A stretch of 64,000 nt of DNA from assembly GCF_025154075.1 (NCBI RefSeq), contig NZ_JAOAMU010000003.1:124001-188000 (forward strand), in the 5' to 3' direction. This stretch comes from Chryseobacterium herbae. Lineage in GTDB: Bacteria > Bacteroidota > Bacteroidia > Flavobacteriales > Weeksellaceae. Position numbers and translations under genes: made by a program. How positions within the stretch are numbered: the first letter of the stretch is position 1; the number at the start of each line of letters is the position of its first letter. The notes beneath the pieces were generated by a model. That model worked only from the letters and a program-made list of their open reading frames with translations. It ran no database searches and was not told the DNA's origin. This document shows positions 1 through 9,633 of this stretch, piece after piece.

Positions 1-2
1 AG

Positions 3-1130
3 AAGTCTTTAGATCAGGTAAAAGCTACGTTTTCGCCATCAGATAAAGTGATATGGATGCATGCGGCCAGCCTCGGTGAATACGAGCAGGGACTTCCGGT
101 TTTGGAAAAGCTGAAAGAGAAATTTCCGACTCATAAAATCCTTGTGACCTTCTTTTCCCCTTCAGGCTATGAAAATGTGGTAAAAAAGAAACATATCGCA
201 GATGTGATCTGTTATCTTCCCTTCGACAAAAAGAGCACCATAAAAGAATTTATCTCTCAGTTTGATCCCGAATTATTTTTCACCGTTAAATACGACTACT
301 GGTATCACCTTTTGGCTGAGCTGAAACAACACGGAGCTAAGATCTACGTGATTTCTGCTTTGTTCTATGAGAGACAGGCGTTTTTTACTTCCTACGGGAA
401 ATGGTTTGTAAAGCAGCTCAAAAAAAATGTAGACTGGTTTTTTCATCAAACGGAATTTTCCTTTGCATTGGCCAAAAGTATTGGTCTCAGTAATTCTTCG
501 GTAACGGGAGATACAAGATTCGACAGGGTAAAGCAGCTGAGAATGCGCGATAATCATGTGGATTTTATTTCAGAATTTATAGGAGATCGTCAGACGATCG
601 TCTTCGGAAGTTCGTGGCAAGCAGAAGAAAAAATCGCGGCCACCATTTCAAAAATGAATGCAGATTTAAAATTAATCATTGCTCCTCATGATCTGAAAAG
701 AGTGGGCCATTTAAAAAATATTTTCCCTGATGCATTAGTCTACAGCTCAATAAATAAGGCAGAGCTTCTCATTTCTGAATATCAGATTTTAATTATCGAC
801 AGCATCGGTTTGTTGTCAAAATTATATTCGTATGCAGATGTGGCTGTTGTGGGAGGTGGTTTTCATGATGCGGGACTGCACAATATTTTGGAAGCAGCAA
901 CATTCGGTGTACCTGTGATCTTTGGAAATCATTACAGAAAAAATCCAGAAGCGGACGACCTGATTGCAGCAGAAGGCGGTAAGTCTTTTCCCGAGGAATA
1001 CGCAGCAGCAGATTTCGTTTTGTTTCTTTTCAATAATGAGGAAGAACTCCAGGGATTGTCAGACAATGCCCGAAAGTTCGTTGATAACAAGCCTGATGCA
1101 ACCCACCTTATTCTTCAGAAAATATCTTAA
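3..1130 (+). CDS. waaA: 3-deoxy-D-manno-octulosonic acid (Kdo) transferase, 5' end outside window
   Basis: Kdo transferase (GT30) adds Kdo from CMP-Kdo to the lipid A precursor at the inner membrane. The frame is open from base 3, and the residues before the first possible start (GTG at 48) already look like family sequence, so the gene begins upstream of the window and about 50 residues are missing. The hallmark HAASLGEYEQG motif, a central HQTEFSFA stretch, and the C-terminal donor-binding GGGFHDAGLHNILEAATFG-type region followed by PVIFG are visible. The C-terminus is complete. The downstream spacer is full of repeats and no terminator hairpin was identified. The family call is confident; the start is unknown. 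Confidence 0.9.
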   Translation, partial: KSLDQVKATFSPSDKVIWMHAASLGEYEQGLPVLEKLKEKFPTHKILVTFFSPSGYENVVKKKHIADVICYLPFDKKSTIKEFISQFDPELFFTVKYDYWYHLLAELKQHGAKIYVISALFYERQAFFTSYGKWFVKQLKKNVDWFFHQTEFSFALAKSIGLSNSSVTGDTRFDRVKQLRMRDNHVDFISEFIGDRQTIVFGSSWQAEEKIAATISKMNADLKLIIAPHDLKRVGHLKNIFPDALVYSSINKAELLISEYQILIIDSIGLLSKLYSYADVAVVGGGFHDAGLHNILEAATFGVPVIFGNHYRKNPEADDLIAAEGGKSFPEEYAAADFVLFLFNNEEELQGLSDNARKFVDNKPDATHLILQKIS

Positions 1131-1572
1131 GTTTTAGAGTTGGTGTGTTTGAGAGTTTGAGAGTCGGAGCGTTTTAGAGTTTCGGGATTCGGGTTTATGA
1201 GATTCGGGTTACGAGTTTGAGGGTTTCACATTTCACTTGCGCAGCAAAATTGACGATTGAAGTTTCTTAACCTGAATTCGGGTTTGAGAGTTTGAGAGTG
1301 AGAGTGTTTGAGAGTTTCGGGATCCGGGTTTATGATTTTCGGATTGTGGAGTAAGAGGGTTTCACATTTCACTTGCGCAGCAAAATTGACCATTGACATT
1401 TCCTAATTTTAGTCTTAACTAAAAAAAAGTCTCATGTCTGATGTCTGAAATCTCATATCTTCCAAAAATTCACCATTCACTTGCGCCGCAAAATTGACCA
1501 TTGACATTTCCTAATCTTATTCTTAACCCAAGAAAAGTCTCGTGTCTGAAATCTGATGTCTGAAATCTCTAT
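1131..1572. repeat. Intergenic repeat block with 7-nt periodicity (three copies of a composite unit)
   Basis: No gene lies between the Kdo transferase and the next minus-strand gene. The spacer contains a composite unit three times, starting near 1226, 1359 and 1468, each with a TTCACTTGCGC(A/C)GCAAAATTGAC core. Two copies continue through TCTTAAC into strings of TCTnnnn heptads (1430-1464 and 1538-1572). The block before them has shorter repeats of GTTTGAGA and TTCGGG. A related copy lies inverted near 30.2-30.33 kb. The last heptad runs into the stop codon of the neighbouring minus-strand gene. Confidence 0.85.
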
Positions 1573-2195
1573 CTCAAAAACCCCTGACTTTTTATATCCT
1601 TCATGATCTGCTCAATGTTTTCTGGAATACGGTGAGACTGGAACCAGTTAAAATCGAGACCGTTGTTAATACAAAGTTTCTGCAGGTATTGATTGTCAAG
1701 GATTTTATCCAGAGATTCTTTCAGTAATTCGTCAATTTCCATCCAGTAATCCTCATCCAGTTTTTTCGTTAAAACCAATGCCTTGAATATTTTATTGATG
1801 ATGTAAATATAGAGTTTGTAAACATTGTCAAACCTTTGTCTGCTGAGGTCTTCGTTAGAATCCAGAATTCTGTTGACCAGCAAAAGATTCAGTGAAACTT
1901 CCCCGAATTTATCCGTAGTTATTTTTACGTGCTCAGTAATGTCTGCGCTTACGGTTCGGACGGTGCTCATGAAATACTTGGCATTTCCCACATATTTAGA
2001 TGCAAGAAGAAGTTTTTCGGCAACATTTTCTTCCATGGTATTTCTCTTATCGTCCGTAGTTTCCTGATCGATCAGTTCGAAATACAGTTTTTTAGACAAA
2101 AGTTTATCCTTTTTCAGTAATCTGAAAATAAGACGGTCTTTTTCTACATTGGAAAAAGCACTCAGTGCTGCTTTAAACTCTTTGGAGTACTCCAT
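1569..2195 (-). CDS. Hypothetical helical cytoplasmic protein
   Basis: I do not recognise this 208-aa protein. It has no signal peptide or membrane segment, is rich in Lys, Asp, Glu and Leu, and looks all-helical. Its ATG overlaps the stop of the upstream glycosyltransferase (TAATG), so the two are probably translationally coupled and last in a three-gene minus-strand operon (acyltransferase, glycosyltransferase, this gene). The context suggests a link to surface polysaccharide synthesis, but nothing in the sequence shows an enzymatic role. Confidence 0.75.
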   Translation of the reverse strand: MEYSKEFKAALSAFSNVEKDRLIFRLLKKDKLLSKKLYFELIDQETTDDKRNTMEENVAEKLLLASKYVGNAKYFMSTVRTVSADITEHVKITTDKFGEVSLNLLLVNRILDSNEDLSRQRFDNVYKLYIYIINKIFKALVLTKKLDEDYWMEIDELLKESLDKILDNQYLQKLCINNGLDFNWFQSHRIPENIEQIMKDIKSQGFLR

Positions 2196-2950
2196 TAATT
2201 GAATATTTTAGAATATTTCAGAAATCCGTTAATCGCCCAATTGGCTGTGTAATAAAGAGATTTTACAGTAGAAAATCCCATAAAGTCTTTATAGACCAGA
2301 TACTGATCTTTGATGATGTTTTTTTTCTTTCGGGAAACACTATTCTCACGCATTCTGTACTTGGCCAATGTCTTATTGATGGGCACTCCTTCCGGAATTA
2401 CTTTTAAAAGATTCAGCCACATCACATGATCTTCACGTTTGCTTTTTATCGGGAATAAAAATTTCCCGACTCTTTGGGTATCATACATCGTAGAAACCGG
2501 TGCCAGTCTGCAGGTTTTCAAAAGATTGGAAAAAGTGACTACTTTATCCGCTAAGAAATCCTTTAAAACAGGCTGTAACTGCTCATTACACCTTGAATAA
2601 TTACAGTAGACCAATTCTGCATTGTTTTCCTCCATATAATCGGTCATGGTTTCCAGATATTCGGGATACCAGAAATCATCGGAGTCCAGAAAGGCGATAT
2701 ACCGTCCTGTAGCTCTTTCCAGACTGTTGTTTCTGGCATTTCCTGCGCCGCCGTTTTTCTCAAGGACCTGCAGTTTTATCCGCGGATCATTGTATTTTTT
2801 TATAATATCTACGGTATTGTCTTTGGAAAGATCATCTGTGATCAGCCATTCCCAGTTTTCATAGGTTTGGTTTAAAACAGACTGTATCGTTTCTTCGATG
2901 AATTCTGCAGAATTGTAACAGGGAGTAATGATGGAAACAAGGTCTTTCAT
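2195..2950 (-). CDS. Glycosyltransferase family 2
   Basis: This is a GT-A fold glycosyltransferase that would transfer a sugar from a nucleotide-sugar to a surface glycan. It opens with SIITPCYNSAEFIEETIQSV and QTYENWEWLITDD, and carries the metal-binding DSDD motif (AFLDSDDFWYPEY) near residue 92. At 251 aa it has normal length for a single-domain family 2 enzyme. The C-terminal part has a KREDHVMWLNLL segment typical of the acceptor side. It lies 23 bp after the acyltransferase and overlaps the next gene by one base. The substrate cannot be predicted. Confidence 0.88.
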   Translation of the reverse strand: MKDLVSIITPCYNSAEFIEETIQSVLNQTYENWEWLITDDLSKDNTVDIIKKYNDPRIKLQVLEKNGGAGNARNNSLERATGRYIAFLDSDDFWYPEYLETMTDYMEENNAELVYCNYSRCNEQLQPVLKDFLADKVVTFSNLLKTCRLAPVSTMYDTQRVGKFLFPIKSKREDHVMWLNLLKVIPEGVPINKTLAKYRMRENSVSRKKKNIIKDQYLVYKDFMGFSTVKSLYYTANWAINGFLKYSKIFN

Positions 2951-2973
2951 TTGTGAATTTAATGAGGGTAAAA

Positions 2974-3951
2974 TTATAAAAATTTTTTCTCATAAAGATG
3001 CCAGGACGCAATTCCTACTCCAATCACCACCAGCATACACACAAAACTCATGAAAAAAGGATTGTAATTAGCAAATAGCCCAAGCGTAGCAAATACCCTG
3101 ATAATAGGGAAGTGGAAGATATAAATACCGTATGTGAAATCTCCGTATTTTCCGAAATTATTCAGGAACTTAAGTGAATAGGCGATATACAGTACAATAA
3201 TACTGATCATGATAGGTGAGAATAATTTGATATGCAGAATCAGATCGATCCAAACCGTAATGAGGGCAATAATGAACAGCGTGTTTTTATATTTGATAAA
3301 CTGATCAAAATGAAAATAAATCAGCATTCCACCGATAAAATAGCATAGTGAACCCGGCAATTGCCTGGAAATAGCAGATTTTCCGGTCAGGTCAAAATAA
3401 TTAAGGAAAATCAAAGAAAGAAAATACAAAATGATAAGGCTTGTATTCCTGTATTTATTGTTTTTTCCGAATAACAAAAAGATCAATGGAACTGCAAAAT
3501 AAAAGCACATTTCAATCTTAAGGGTCCATAGCGCACCATTAACCGCTTCATTTCCGAATACTCCGGGAAGGGAAGGAGCCATAAAGTTCATGAAGATAGA
3601 ATTCCAGAAGAAATATTTATAAACCTGTACATTTCCAAAATAATCGGAGAAAGAAAGTGTACTTACAAGGCTCAGAAGTACGGTACAAAGAAATACAACC
3701 AATAGATAAGCGGGAACAATTCTGTTGATTCTTTTCTTTACATAGCTTTTCAGGCTGGAAGATCTTTCGTAGCTCCTCGCAATAAGGAATCCACTGACAA
3801 TAAAAAATGCAAAAACGGCAACTTCTACGGGACTATGTGTTAAAAAAGTGAGTTGAGTTGAGTCACTTAAAGCTCCCAGATGTCCTACAAAGACAATGAA
3901 AGCGAGGAGAACGCGGATGAAGTCAAAATTATTTTTCGTTATACTTTGCAT
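2974..3951 (-). CDS. Acyltransferase family 3 (OafA/YrhL-like) membrane protein
   Basis: This integral-membrane O-acyltransferase of 325 aa has about ten hydrophobic segments. The N-terminus NNFDFIRVLLAFIVFVGHLG matches the family signature F-x-R-x-hA-hhVhhxH, with the conserved Arg and His, followed by FIVSGFLIARSYERS and YVKKRINRIVPAYLLVV. Such enzymes acetylate or succinylate surface sugars. It heads a minus-strand operon with a glycosyltransferase, which fits glycan decoration. A -7 box lies 17 bp upstream of the ATG. Confidence 0.88.
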   Translation of the reverse strand: MQSITKNNFDFIRVLLAFIVFVGHLGALSDSTQLTFLTHSPVEVAVFAFFIVSGFLIARSYERSSSLKSYVKKRINRIVPAYLLVVFLCTVLLSLVSTLSFSDYFGNVQVYKYFFWNSIFMNFMAPSLPGVFGNEAVNGALWTLKIEMCFYFAVPLIFLLFGKNNKYRNTSLIILYFLSLIFLNYFDLTGKSAISRQLPGSLCYFIGGMLIYFHFDQFIKYKNTLFIIALITVWIDLILHIKLFSPIMISIIVLYIAYSLKFLNNFGKYGDFTYGIYIFHFPIIRVFATLGLFANYNPFFMSFVCMLVVIGVGIASWHLYEKKFL

Positions 3952-3967
3952 TTTTGTTTTGTTTCTG

Positions 3968-3975
3968 CAAAAATA
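3968..3975 (-). promoter_or_regulatory. -7 box of the acyltransferase operon
   Basis: On the minus strand this reads TATTTTTG, a match to the Bacteroidetes -7 consensus TAnnTTTG, followed by GCAGAAAC and the ATG at 3951. No clear -33 TTTG was found at the usual spacing. Confidence 0.5.
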
Positions 3976-4149
3976 GTTTTTTTAATAAAAAACGCAGGGT
4001 ATCTCAGATTCAATATTTGTTAAATAACGCCTATTATGAGGGTTAATGTTCTAAAATTTTCAGAAATATGTAATATTGAAATAATTTTTCACAAAAAATG
4101 GTGTTATAAATCAAAAAAATTATAATTTTAGCCCTTGAAAATTTTATAT

Positions 4150-4623
4150 ATGAAGAAATTAGCATTACTATTTGCAGGTTTATCATTATTTTTAGCTACA
4201 GGATGTAATGATGATGGCGATACTACGATGGAATATCCTCTTGTAGGCGTTTGGCAGCCGCTTAAAGAAGTAGTGACCACGATTAAAACAGGAGCAGATC
4301 CGGTTTCAGATCTTATTACATATACCGACTGTCAGAAAGAATCCAGATGGAGATTCAATACTGAAGCTTCCGGGAAAAGAACGGACTGGGATTTTATAGG
4401 GGTTACTCCACAATGTGCTATTCAATCAGACCGAAATTTCACTTACACGTATGATAAAAGCGCAAAAACAGTAGTGATGAAATATCAAGGGACAGTAGAA
4501 CCATCCAATGCGAAAGTGGTGACCCTCGATGACGTGACCCTAAACCTTGCGGTAAGAGAAGAGACTCAGGATCCGACTGTATATAAAACAAGAACGTACA
4601 CGTTCAAGAGAATTCCTCAATAA
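4150..4623 (+). CDS. Lipocalin-like lipoprotein
   Basis: A 157-aa secreted lipoprotein. MKKLALLFAGLSLFLATGC is a lipoprotein signal peptide with the lipobox Cys at residue 19, followed by NDDGD, an acidic sequence of the kind that directs Bacteroidetes lipoproteins to the cell surface. The mature part (VGVWQPLKE, WRFNTEASGKRTDW, FTYTYDKSAKTVVMKY) resembles the small beta-barrel lipocalin-like domains common in this phylum. I chose the ATG at 4150 rather than the in-frame TTG at 4135 because it starts the signal peptide exactly. A terminator follows. Function unknown. Confidence 0.8.
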   Translation: MKKLALLFAGLSLFLATGCNDDGDTTMEYPLVGVWQPLKEVVTTIKTGADPVSDLITYTDCQKESRWRFNTEASGKRTDWDFIGVTPQCAIQSDRNFTYTYDKSAKTVVMKYQGTVEPSNAKVVTLDDVTLNLAVREETQDPTVYKTRTYTFKRIPQ

Positions 4624-4647
4624 TATACATTCCATACCTTACTATAG

Positions 4648-4674
4648 ATCTCATCTCCGGATGAGATTTTTTTT
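4648..4674 (+). terminator. Rho-independent terminator after the lipoprotein gene
   Basis: Perfect 8-bp stem ATCTCATC / GATGAGAT with a TCCG loop, running into eight T. Confidence 0.85.
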
Positions 4675-4731
4675 GTTGAAGTACATTCCCGAATTAATTA
4701 AAATTAAAATTCTTATTTCTTTTAAAATCAT

Positions 4732-4739
4732 TATTTTTG
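4732..4739 (+). promoter_or_regulatory. -7 box for leuS
   Basis: TATTTTTG matches TAnnTTTG. It implies a 5' leader of about 60 nt that contains the heptad repeat at 4770-4797. Confidence 0.45.
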
Positions 4740-4769
4740 TGAAAATTAGAATGGGAGTTGAAAAATGTA

Positions 4770-4797
4770 ACATCTAATATCTAACATCTAATATCTA
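4770..4797 (+). repeat. Four tandem heptads in the leuS leader
   Basis: Four consecutive 7-bp units alternate ACATCTA and ATATCTA and end 7 bp before the leuS start codon. The units resemble the TCTnnnn heptads elsewhere in the window. Confidence 0.85.
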
Positions 4798-4804
4798 TAA
4801 TAAA

Positions 4805-7800
4805 GTGTTTTACGATCATCAGCAGATAGAAAAAAAGTGGCAGAAGTACTGGGAAGAAAACCAGACCTACAAAACCTCCAATAGCACGCACAAACCTAAA
4901 TTTTATGTTCTCGATATGTTTCCGTATCCATCCGGGGCAGGGCTTCACGTGGGGCACCCGCTGGGGTATATTGCGTCAGATATTTATGCGAGATATAAAA
5001 GACATCAGGGTTTTAATGTCCTCCACCCGGTAGGTTATGACAGCTTCGGACTTCCTGCTGAGCAGTATGCGATCCAGACCGGGCAGCATCCGGCGGTCAC
5101 CACTGAGGAAAATATCAACAGATATGAAGAACAGCTGAAAAAGATCGGTTTTTCATTCGACTGGAGCAGAGAAGTGAGAACTTCAGATGCATCCTATTAT
5201 AAATGGACTCAGTGGATCTTTATTGAGCTGTATCATTCATGGTACAATAAAAACACCGATAAGGCAGAACCTATCCAGACTTTGATTCAGCATTTTGAAG
5301 AAAAAGGAACAGAAGGATTAAATGCTAATCAAAACGACGAATTAAATTTCACGGCAGAAGAATGGAAAGATTCTTCAGACCTTGATAAAGAAGATATCCT
5401 TTTAAATTACCGTCTGGCATTCAGAGCGGAGACTACCGTTAACTGGTGTCCGGCTTTGGGAACTGTATTGGCGAATGATGAGGTGAAAGACGGAAAATCT
5501 GAAAGAGGAGGATTTCCTGTATTTCAAAAGAAAATGATGCAGTGGAGCATGAGAATCTCAGCCTACTCTGAAAGGTTATTACAGGGCTTGAATACATTAG
5601 ACTGGCCGCAGCCTCTTAAAGATGCCCAGGAATACTGGATCGGAAAATCCCAGGGAGCACAGGTTCAGTTCCAGGTAGAAGGACATGACGAAATCATTGA
5701 AGTGTTTACGACAAGACCTGACACTATTTTCGGGGCAACATTTATGGTGCTGGCTCCTGAAAATCCTTTAGTAGATACCATTACTACAGAAGCTCAGAAA
5801 GCAGAAGTAGATTCTTATATTGAAGAAACTTCCAAGAAAACGGAAAGAGACAGGATGGCTGACGTGAAAAACGTGAGTGGTGCTTTTACGGGAAGTTATG
5901 CTGTTAATCCTTTCAGTGGCGAAAAAATGCCAATTTATATTTCAGACTACGTATTGATGGGATATGGAACAGGTGTTGTAATGGCGGTTCCTGCACATGA
6001 CGAACGTGATCATAGATTTGCCAAGAAATTTAACCTTGATATTAAAAAGGTAGTAGATACCGATGAAGATATTCAGGAAAAATCTTTCGACTCTAAAGAT
6101 TCAGTTTGTGTGAACTCTGATTTCTTAAACGGATTGAATTATAGCGATGCCAAATCAAAAATAATTTCTGAAATCGAGAACAAAGGAATTGGTCACGGAA
6201 CGACTAACTATAGACAGCGTGATGCCATTTTCTCAAGACAGCGTTATTGGGGAGAACCGGTTCCTATATATTATAAGGAAGGAATGCCTTACACCCTTCC
6301 GGTTTCCGCTTTACCGCTGGAACTTCCTGAAGTTGAAAAATATTTACCGACTGAAGATGGTGATCCGCCATTAGGAAACGCGAAAGTATTTGCGTGGGAT
6401 GAAGCCAATCAAAAAATGGTTTCCGTAGACCTTATTGATGATAAAACGATATTCCCGTTAGAATTATCTACAATGCCGGGTTGGGCGGGAAGCTCATGGT
6501 ATTTCCTTAGATATATGGATCCTTCCAATGATGAGGTTTTTGCAGATAAAAGCTTAAGCGATTATTGGGGACAGGTAGATTTATACATCGGAGGAAGCGA
6601 GCACGCCACCGGTCACTTACTATATTCCCGTTTCTGGAACATGTTCTTAAAAGACAGAGGATACATTAATAATGACGAGCCTTTCCAGAAACTGATCAAC
6701 CAAGGGATGATTTTGGGGATGAGTGCATTCGTCTACAGGAATTTTTTAACAGCAACAATTTATAACTCTAATAAAGAAAAATATGACTCAGAGGATTTTA
6801 AGCAATATTACCAAGAAGTTATAAATGGAACTCCTATTTTTATTTCGAAAAAATTTATTGGTAAGTTTAAACTTGATGAGGATTATGATTTAGAAAATGA
6901 TTTAGAAATTGTCACTCAGGTTAATCAAGTAAAAGAAGTTATTAAAGAGAAATTTAAATTAAAATATCCAGACGTTGAAGAGATTCAAGTTAATTTTAAT
7001 GCTCTTAAATGGTTTTTAATGCCTGTTCACGTTGACGTATCCTTATTAAAAGGAACCTCTGATGAATTGGATACCGAAGCTTTCAAAGCGTGGAGACCTG
7101 ACTATGCGAACGCGGAATTTATTTTAGAGGACGGAAAATACATCACAGACCGTGAAGTAGAAAAAATGTCCAAGTCTAAATACAACGTTGTAAATCCTGA
7201 CGATATCTGTGAAGAATACGGAGCAGACGGATTAAGACTATACGAAATGTTCTTAGGTCCATTGGAGCAGTCCAAGCCCTGGAATACACAAGGACTAAGT
7301 GGAGTGTACGGTTTCCTTAAGAAATTCTGGAACCTGTATTTCAACGGAGATACCTTTGAAGTGTCTGACGAAGAACCGACAAAAGCAGAATACAAAGTTT
7401 TGCATACCTTAATAAAGAAGGTCGTGTATGACATTGAGAACTTCTCTTTCAATACGTCTGTATCTTCATTTATGATCGCTGTTAATGAGCTTCAGAAAAT
7501 AAAATGCAACAAACGCAATATTTTAGAACCCTTAGCCGTTATCATCTCTCCGTACGCACCACATATCTGTGAAGAGCTTTGGAGTTTGCTGGGGAATAAG
7601 GAATCTGTGGAGTTTGAAAAATTCCCGGTATTGAACGAAGATTATCTGGTAGAAGACGAAATCGAGTATCCGGTAAGTGTAAACGGTAAAATGAAGTTCA
7701 AAATTTCTCTTTCAGCTCAGTTATCTGCGAAGGAGGTAGAGGATTTGGTGATTTCTGATGAAAAAATGCAACCTATTTTGGAAGGTAAAACACCTAAAAA

Positions 7801-7843
7801 AATCATCGTAGTGCATCACCGTATTGTGAATATCGTAATTTAA
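4805..7843 (+). CDS. leuS: Leucyl-tRNA synthetase with enlarged insertion
   Basis: Class I synthetase that charges tRNA-Leu. The HIGH-type motif HVGH is at residues 48-51, the editing domain (CP1) spans the [18 protein letters not shown] to [15 protein letters not shown] region, and KMSKS is at 787-791, followed by the anticodon-binding domain. The start is GTG, since [16 protein letters not shown] is the usual N-terminus and no ATG precedes it. At 1012 aa it is longer than typical bacterial LeuRS (about 860). Much of the excess sits between LGMSAFVYR (about 645) and [10 protein letters not shown] (about 740), in a lysine-rich stretch encoded by noticeably more A/T-rich DNA. The enzyme should be functional because all catalytic motifs are intact. 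Confidence 0.97.
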   Translation: MFYDHQQIEKKWQKYWEENQTYKTSNSTHKPKFYVLDMFPYPSGAGLHVGHPLGYIASDIYARYKRHQGFNVLHPVGYDSFGLPAEQYAIQTGQHPAVTTEENINRYEEQLKKIGFSFDWSREVRTSDASYYKWTQWIFIELYHSWYNKNTDKAEPIQTLIQHFEEKGTEGLNANQNDELNFTAEEWKDSSDLDKEDILLNYRLAFRAETTVNWCPALGTVLANDEVKDGKSERGGFPVFQKKMMQWSMRISAYSERLLQGLNTLDWPQPLKDAQEYWIGKSQGAQVQFQVEGHDEIIEVFTTRPDTIFGATFMVLAPENPLVDTITTEAQKAEVDSYIEETSKKTERDRMADVKNVSGAFTGSYAVNPFSGEKMPIYISDYVLMGYGTGVVMAVPAHDERDHRFAKKFNLDIKKVVDTDEDIQEKSFDSKDSVCVNSDFLNGLNYSDAKSKIISEIENKGIGHGTTNYRQRDAIFSRQRYWGEPVPIYYKEGMPYTLPVSALPLELPEVEKYLPTEDGDPPLGNAKVFAWDEANQKMVSVDLIDDKTIFPLELSTMPGWAGSSWYFLRYMDPSNDEVFADKSLSDYWGQVDLYIGGSEHATGHLLYSRFWNMFLKDRGYINNDEPFQKLINQGMILGMSAFVYRNFLTATIYNSNKEKYDSEDFKQYYQEVINGTPIFISKKFIGKFKLDEDYDLENDLEIVTQVNQVKEVIKEKFKLKYPDVEEIQVNFNALKWFLMPVHVDVSLLKGTSDELDTEAFKAWRPDYANAEFILEDGKYITDREVEKMSKSKYNVVNPDDICEEYGADGLRLYEMFLGPLEQSKPWNTQGLSGVYGFLKKFWNLYFNGDTFEVSDEEPTKAEYKVLHTLIKKVVYDIENFSFNTSVSSFMIAVNELQKIKCNKRNILEPLAVIISPYAPHICEELWSLLGNKESVEFEKFPVLNEDYLVEDEIEYPVSVNGKMKFKISLSAQLSAKEVEDLVISDEKMQPILEGKTPKKIIVVHHRIVNIVI

Positions 7844-8025
7844 AAAAAAGTTAACATTGGCAAATTAAAAAAAATGAGGGTCTTATTTTTTTAAATTTCT
7901 AACTCAAATGTTAAAATTGAGGAAAATAAATAAAATAATTAAAAATAATTATTATATCGAAATCGTATTAAAATTTCTTTATCAGAAAAATGCAAAATGT
8001 TTATTTAAGACTCTTGCATTTTAAT

Positions 8026-8033
8026 TAATTTTG
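8026..8033 (+). promoter_or_regulatory. -7 box of the exbB operon
   Basis: TAATTTTG matches TAnnTTTG, about 50 bp before the exbB ATG. The 240-bp gap before it is otherwise very A/T-rich with no gene. Confidence 0.5.
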
Positions 8034-8083
8034 CCTTTAATTTACACCTTGTAAAATTTTAAAACAATATAATTTAGTTAAAT

Positions 8084-8947
8084 ATGGAAATGAATGTTTC
8101 AAAAAATGATGAGCAAGTAGTTGCTAGAAAAGCAGGAGGTTTAAACCCGGCTGTTATTATTCCTATTTTATTCGTTATAGGAGTTTGTATTTATTTATTC
8201 GTTCTTGGGAACCCAGGAAACTTTAAAGACGCAGAAAAACTAGGTAGTGGATCTGTAGCTTTCTCTAGTGTTGAAGGAAAAGACATTCACCCGGAATCGT
8301 TTTTAGGGATTATCTACAAAGGAGGGGTTATCGTACCAATCTTGATTACTTTCATGATTACTGTAATCGTTTTCTCTTTCGAAAGATATTTCGTACTAGG
8401 TAAGGCTGCTGGAAAAGGAAACTTAGACAACTTCGTAGTTCAGGTAAGAAGCTTATTGAATCAAAACAAAATTGATGAAGCTTTAGAAGAGTGTGACAGA
8501 CAACAAGGATCTGTAGGTAACGTAGTAAAAGAAGGTCTTACTACTTACAAAGCACTTTCTCACGATACTACTTTAAATAAAGAGCAAAAAATGGTAGCTC
8601 TTAACAAAGCTATCGAAGAGGCTACTACTCTTGAAATGCCAATGCTTGAAAAGAACATGATGATTCTTTCTACTTTAGGTACTGTAGCTACATTGATCGC
8701 ACTTTTAGGAACTGTAATCGGGATGATCAAAGCATTCTTCGCATTAGGTTCAGGTGGTGGTACTCCAGATGCTGCTGCACTTTCTACAGGTATCTCTGAG
8801 GCCTTGATCAACACGGCATTAGGTATTGGTACTTCAGCTATCGCGATTATCCTTTATAACTTCTTTACATCTAAAATTGACGGATTAACTTATAAGATCG
8901 ACGAGATCGCTATGAGCATCCAGCAGTCTTTTGCTGAATTCAACTAA
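8084..8947 (+). CDS. exbB: MotA/TolQ/ExbB proton channel family protein
   Basis: Inner-membrane subunit of the Ton energy-transduction complex, using proton flow with ExbD to energise TonB. The 287-aa protein has an N-terminal hydrophobic segment (VIIPILFVIGVCIYLFVLG), a second at 80-95 (VPILITFMITVIVFSFERYF), a cytoplasmic loop, and the family-typical pair of C-terminal helices (MILSTLGTVATLIALLGTVIGMI and ALINTALGIGTSAIAIILYNFF). First gene of a tight operon with two exbD genes and tonB. The additional N-terminal segment is usual for Bacteroidetes ExbB. Confidence 0.95.
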   Translation: MEMNVSKNDEQVVARKAGGLNPAVIIPILFVIGVCIYLFVLGNPGNFKDAEKLGSGSVAFSSVEGKDIHPESFLGIIYKGGVIVPILITFMITVIVFSFERYFVLGKAAGKGNLDNFVVQVRSLLNQNKIDEALEECDRQQGSVGNVVKEGLTTYKALSHDTTLNKEQKMVALNKAIEEATTLEMPMLEKNMMILSTLGTVATLIALLGTVIGMIKAFFALGSGGGTPDAAALSTGISEALINTALGIGTSAIAIILYNFFTSKIDGLTYKIDEIAMSIQQSFAEFN

Positions 8948-9015
8948 GAATTGAATTTGTAGCAAGGAATTTGCATTCCAATTAAAAGAAGTTTAATTAA
9001 AAATAATTCAAAACA

Positions 9016-9618
9016 ATGGCGAGAGTCAAACCAAAAAGACATGGAGTAGTGACGGATATGACGGCAATGTGTGACGTTGCCTTCCTACTACTTACGTTCT
9101 TTATATTGACCACTCAGTTTAAAAAACCTGACGTGGAGCAGATTAAACCGCCATCTTCAATATCAGAGAAGTTACTTCCTGATGCAAGTTTGATGACCAT
9201 CAACGCTACTCCGGACGGAAAATTTTATTTCCAGCCGGTAGAGAATGCATCAGAGAGACTACAGCTTTTAGAAAAAATGGGAAAAAAGTATAATATGACT
9301 TTTACTAACCAACAAAAAGCTGCATTTCAAAAAGTACAAGCAATTGGGGTTCCTATGAACCAACTGAAAGGCTATCTCGATTTGTCAGATGAGGAGCAGA
9401 AAAGCTTTAAGAGTCCTACTGGGATTCCTATGGATAGTACAAATAAGCAGTTAGTGGAATGGGTACAACAAAGTTTGAGCGTAAATCCTGATTACAAGTT
9501 AGCAATCAAGGGTGACGTTACAACTGAGTATCCTAAAGTTAAAAGCCTATTTGAAGGTTTAAGAGATATTGATTTTCTTAAATTCTGGTTGATTACATCA
9601 CAAGAAGGTAAACCATAA
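9016..9618 (+). CDS. exbD: ExbD/TolR family biopolymer transport protein (first copy)
   Basis: 200-aa ExbD protein. The N-terminal TDMTAMCDVAFLLLTFFIL holds the transmembrane helix with the proton-accepting Asp of the D-V-A-F-L-L motif, followed by a periplasmic domain. The periplasmic part is long and has an insert (KKYNMTFTNQQKAAFQKV to SFKSPTGIPMDS) that the second copy lacks. It lies 68 bp after exbB and 15 bp before the second exbD. Two non-identical ExbD proteins are a common arrangement in Bacteroidetes Ton operons. Confidence 0.94.
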   Translation: MARVKPKRHGVVTDMTAMCDVAFLLLTFFILTTQFKKPDVEQIKPPSSISEKLLPDASLMTINATPDGKFYFQPVENASERLQLLEKMGKKYNMTFTNQQKAAFQKVQAIGVPMNQLKGYLDLSDEEQKSFKSPTGIPMDSTNKQLVEWVQQSLSVNPDYKLAIKGDVTTEYPKVKSLFEGLRDIDFLKFWLITSQEGKP

Positions 9619-9633
9619 TAATATCATTTAGAA

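Noticed and set aside
1131..1572. CRISPR-like array
   Set aside because: There are no constant repeats of 24-40 bp with unique spacers of fixed length, and no cas genes; the periodicity is 7 nt.
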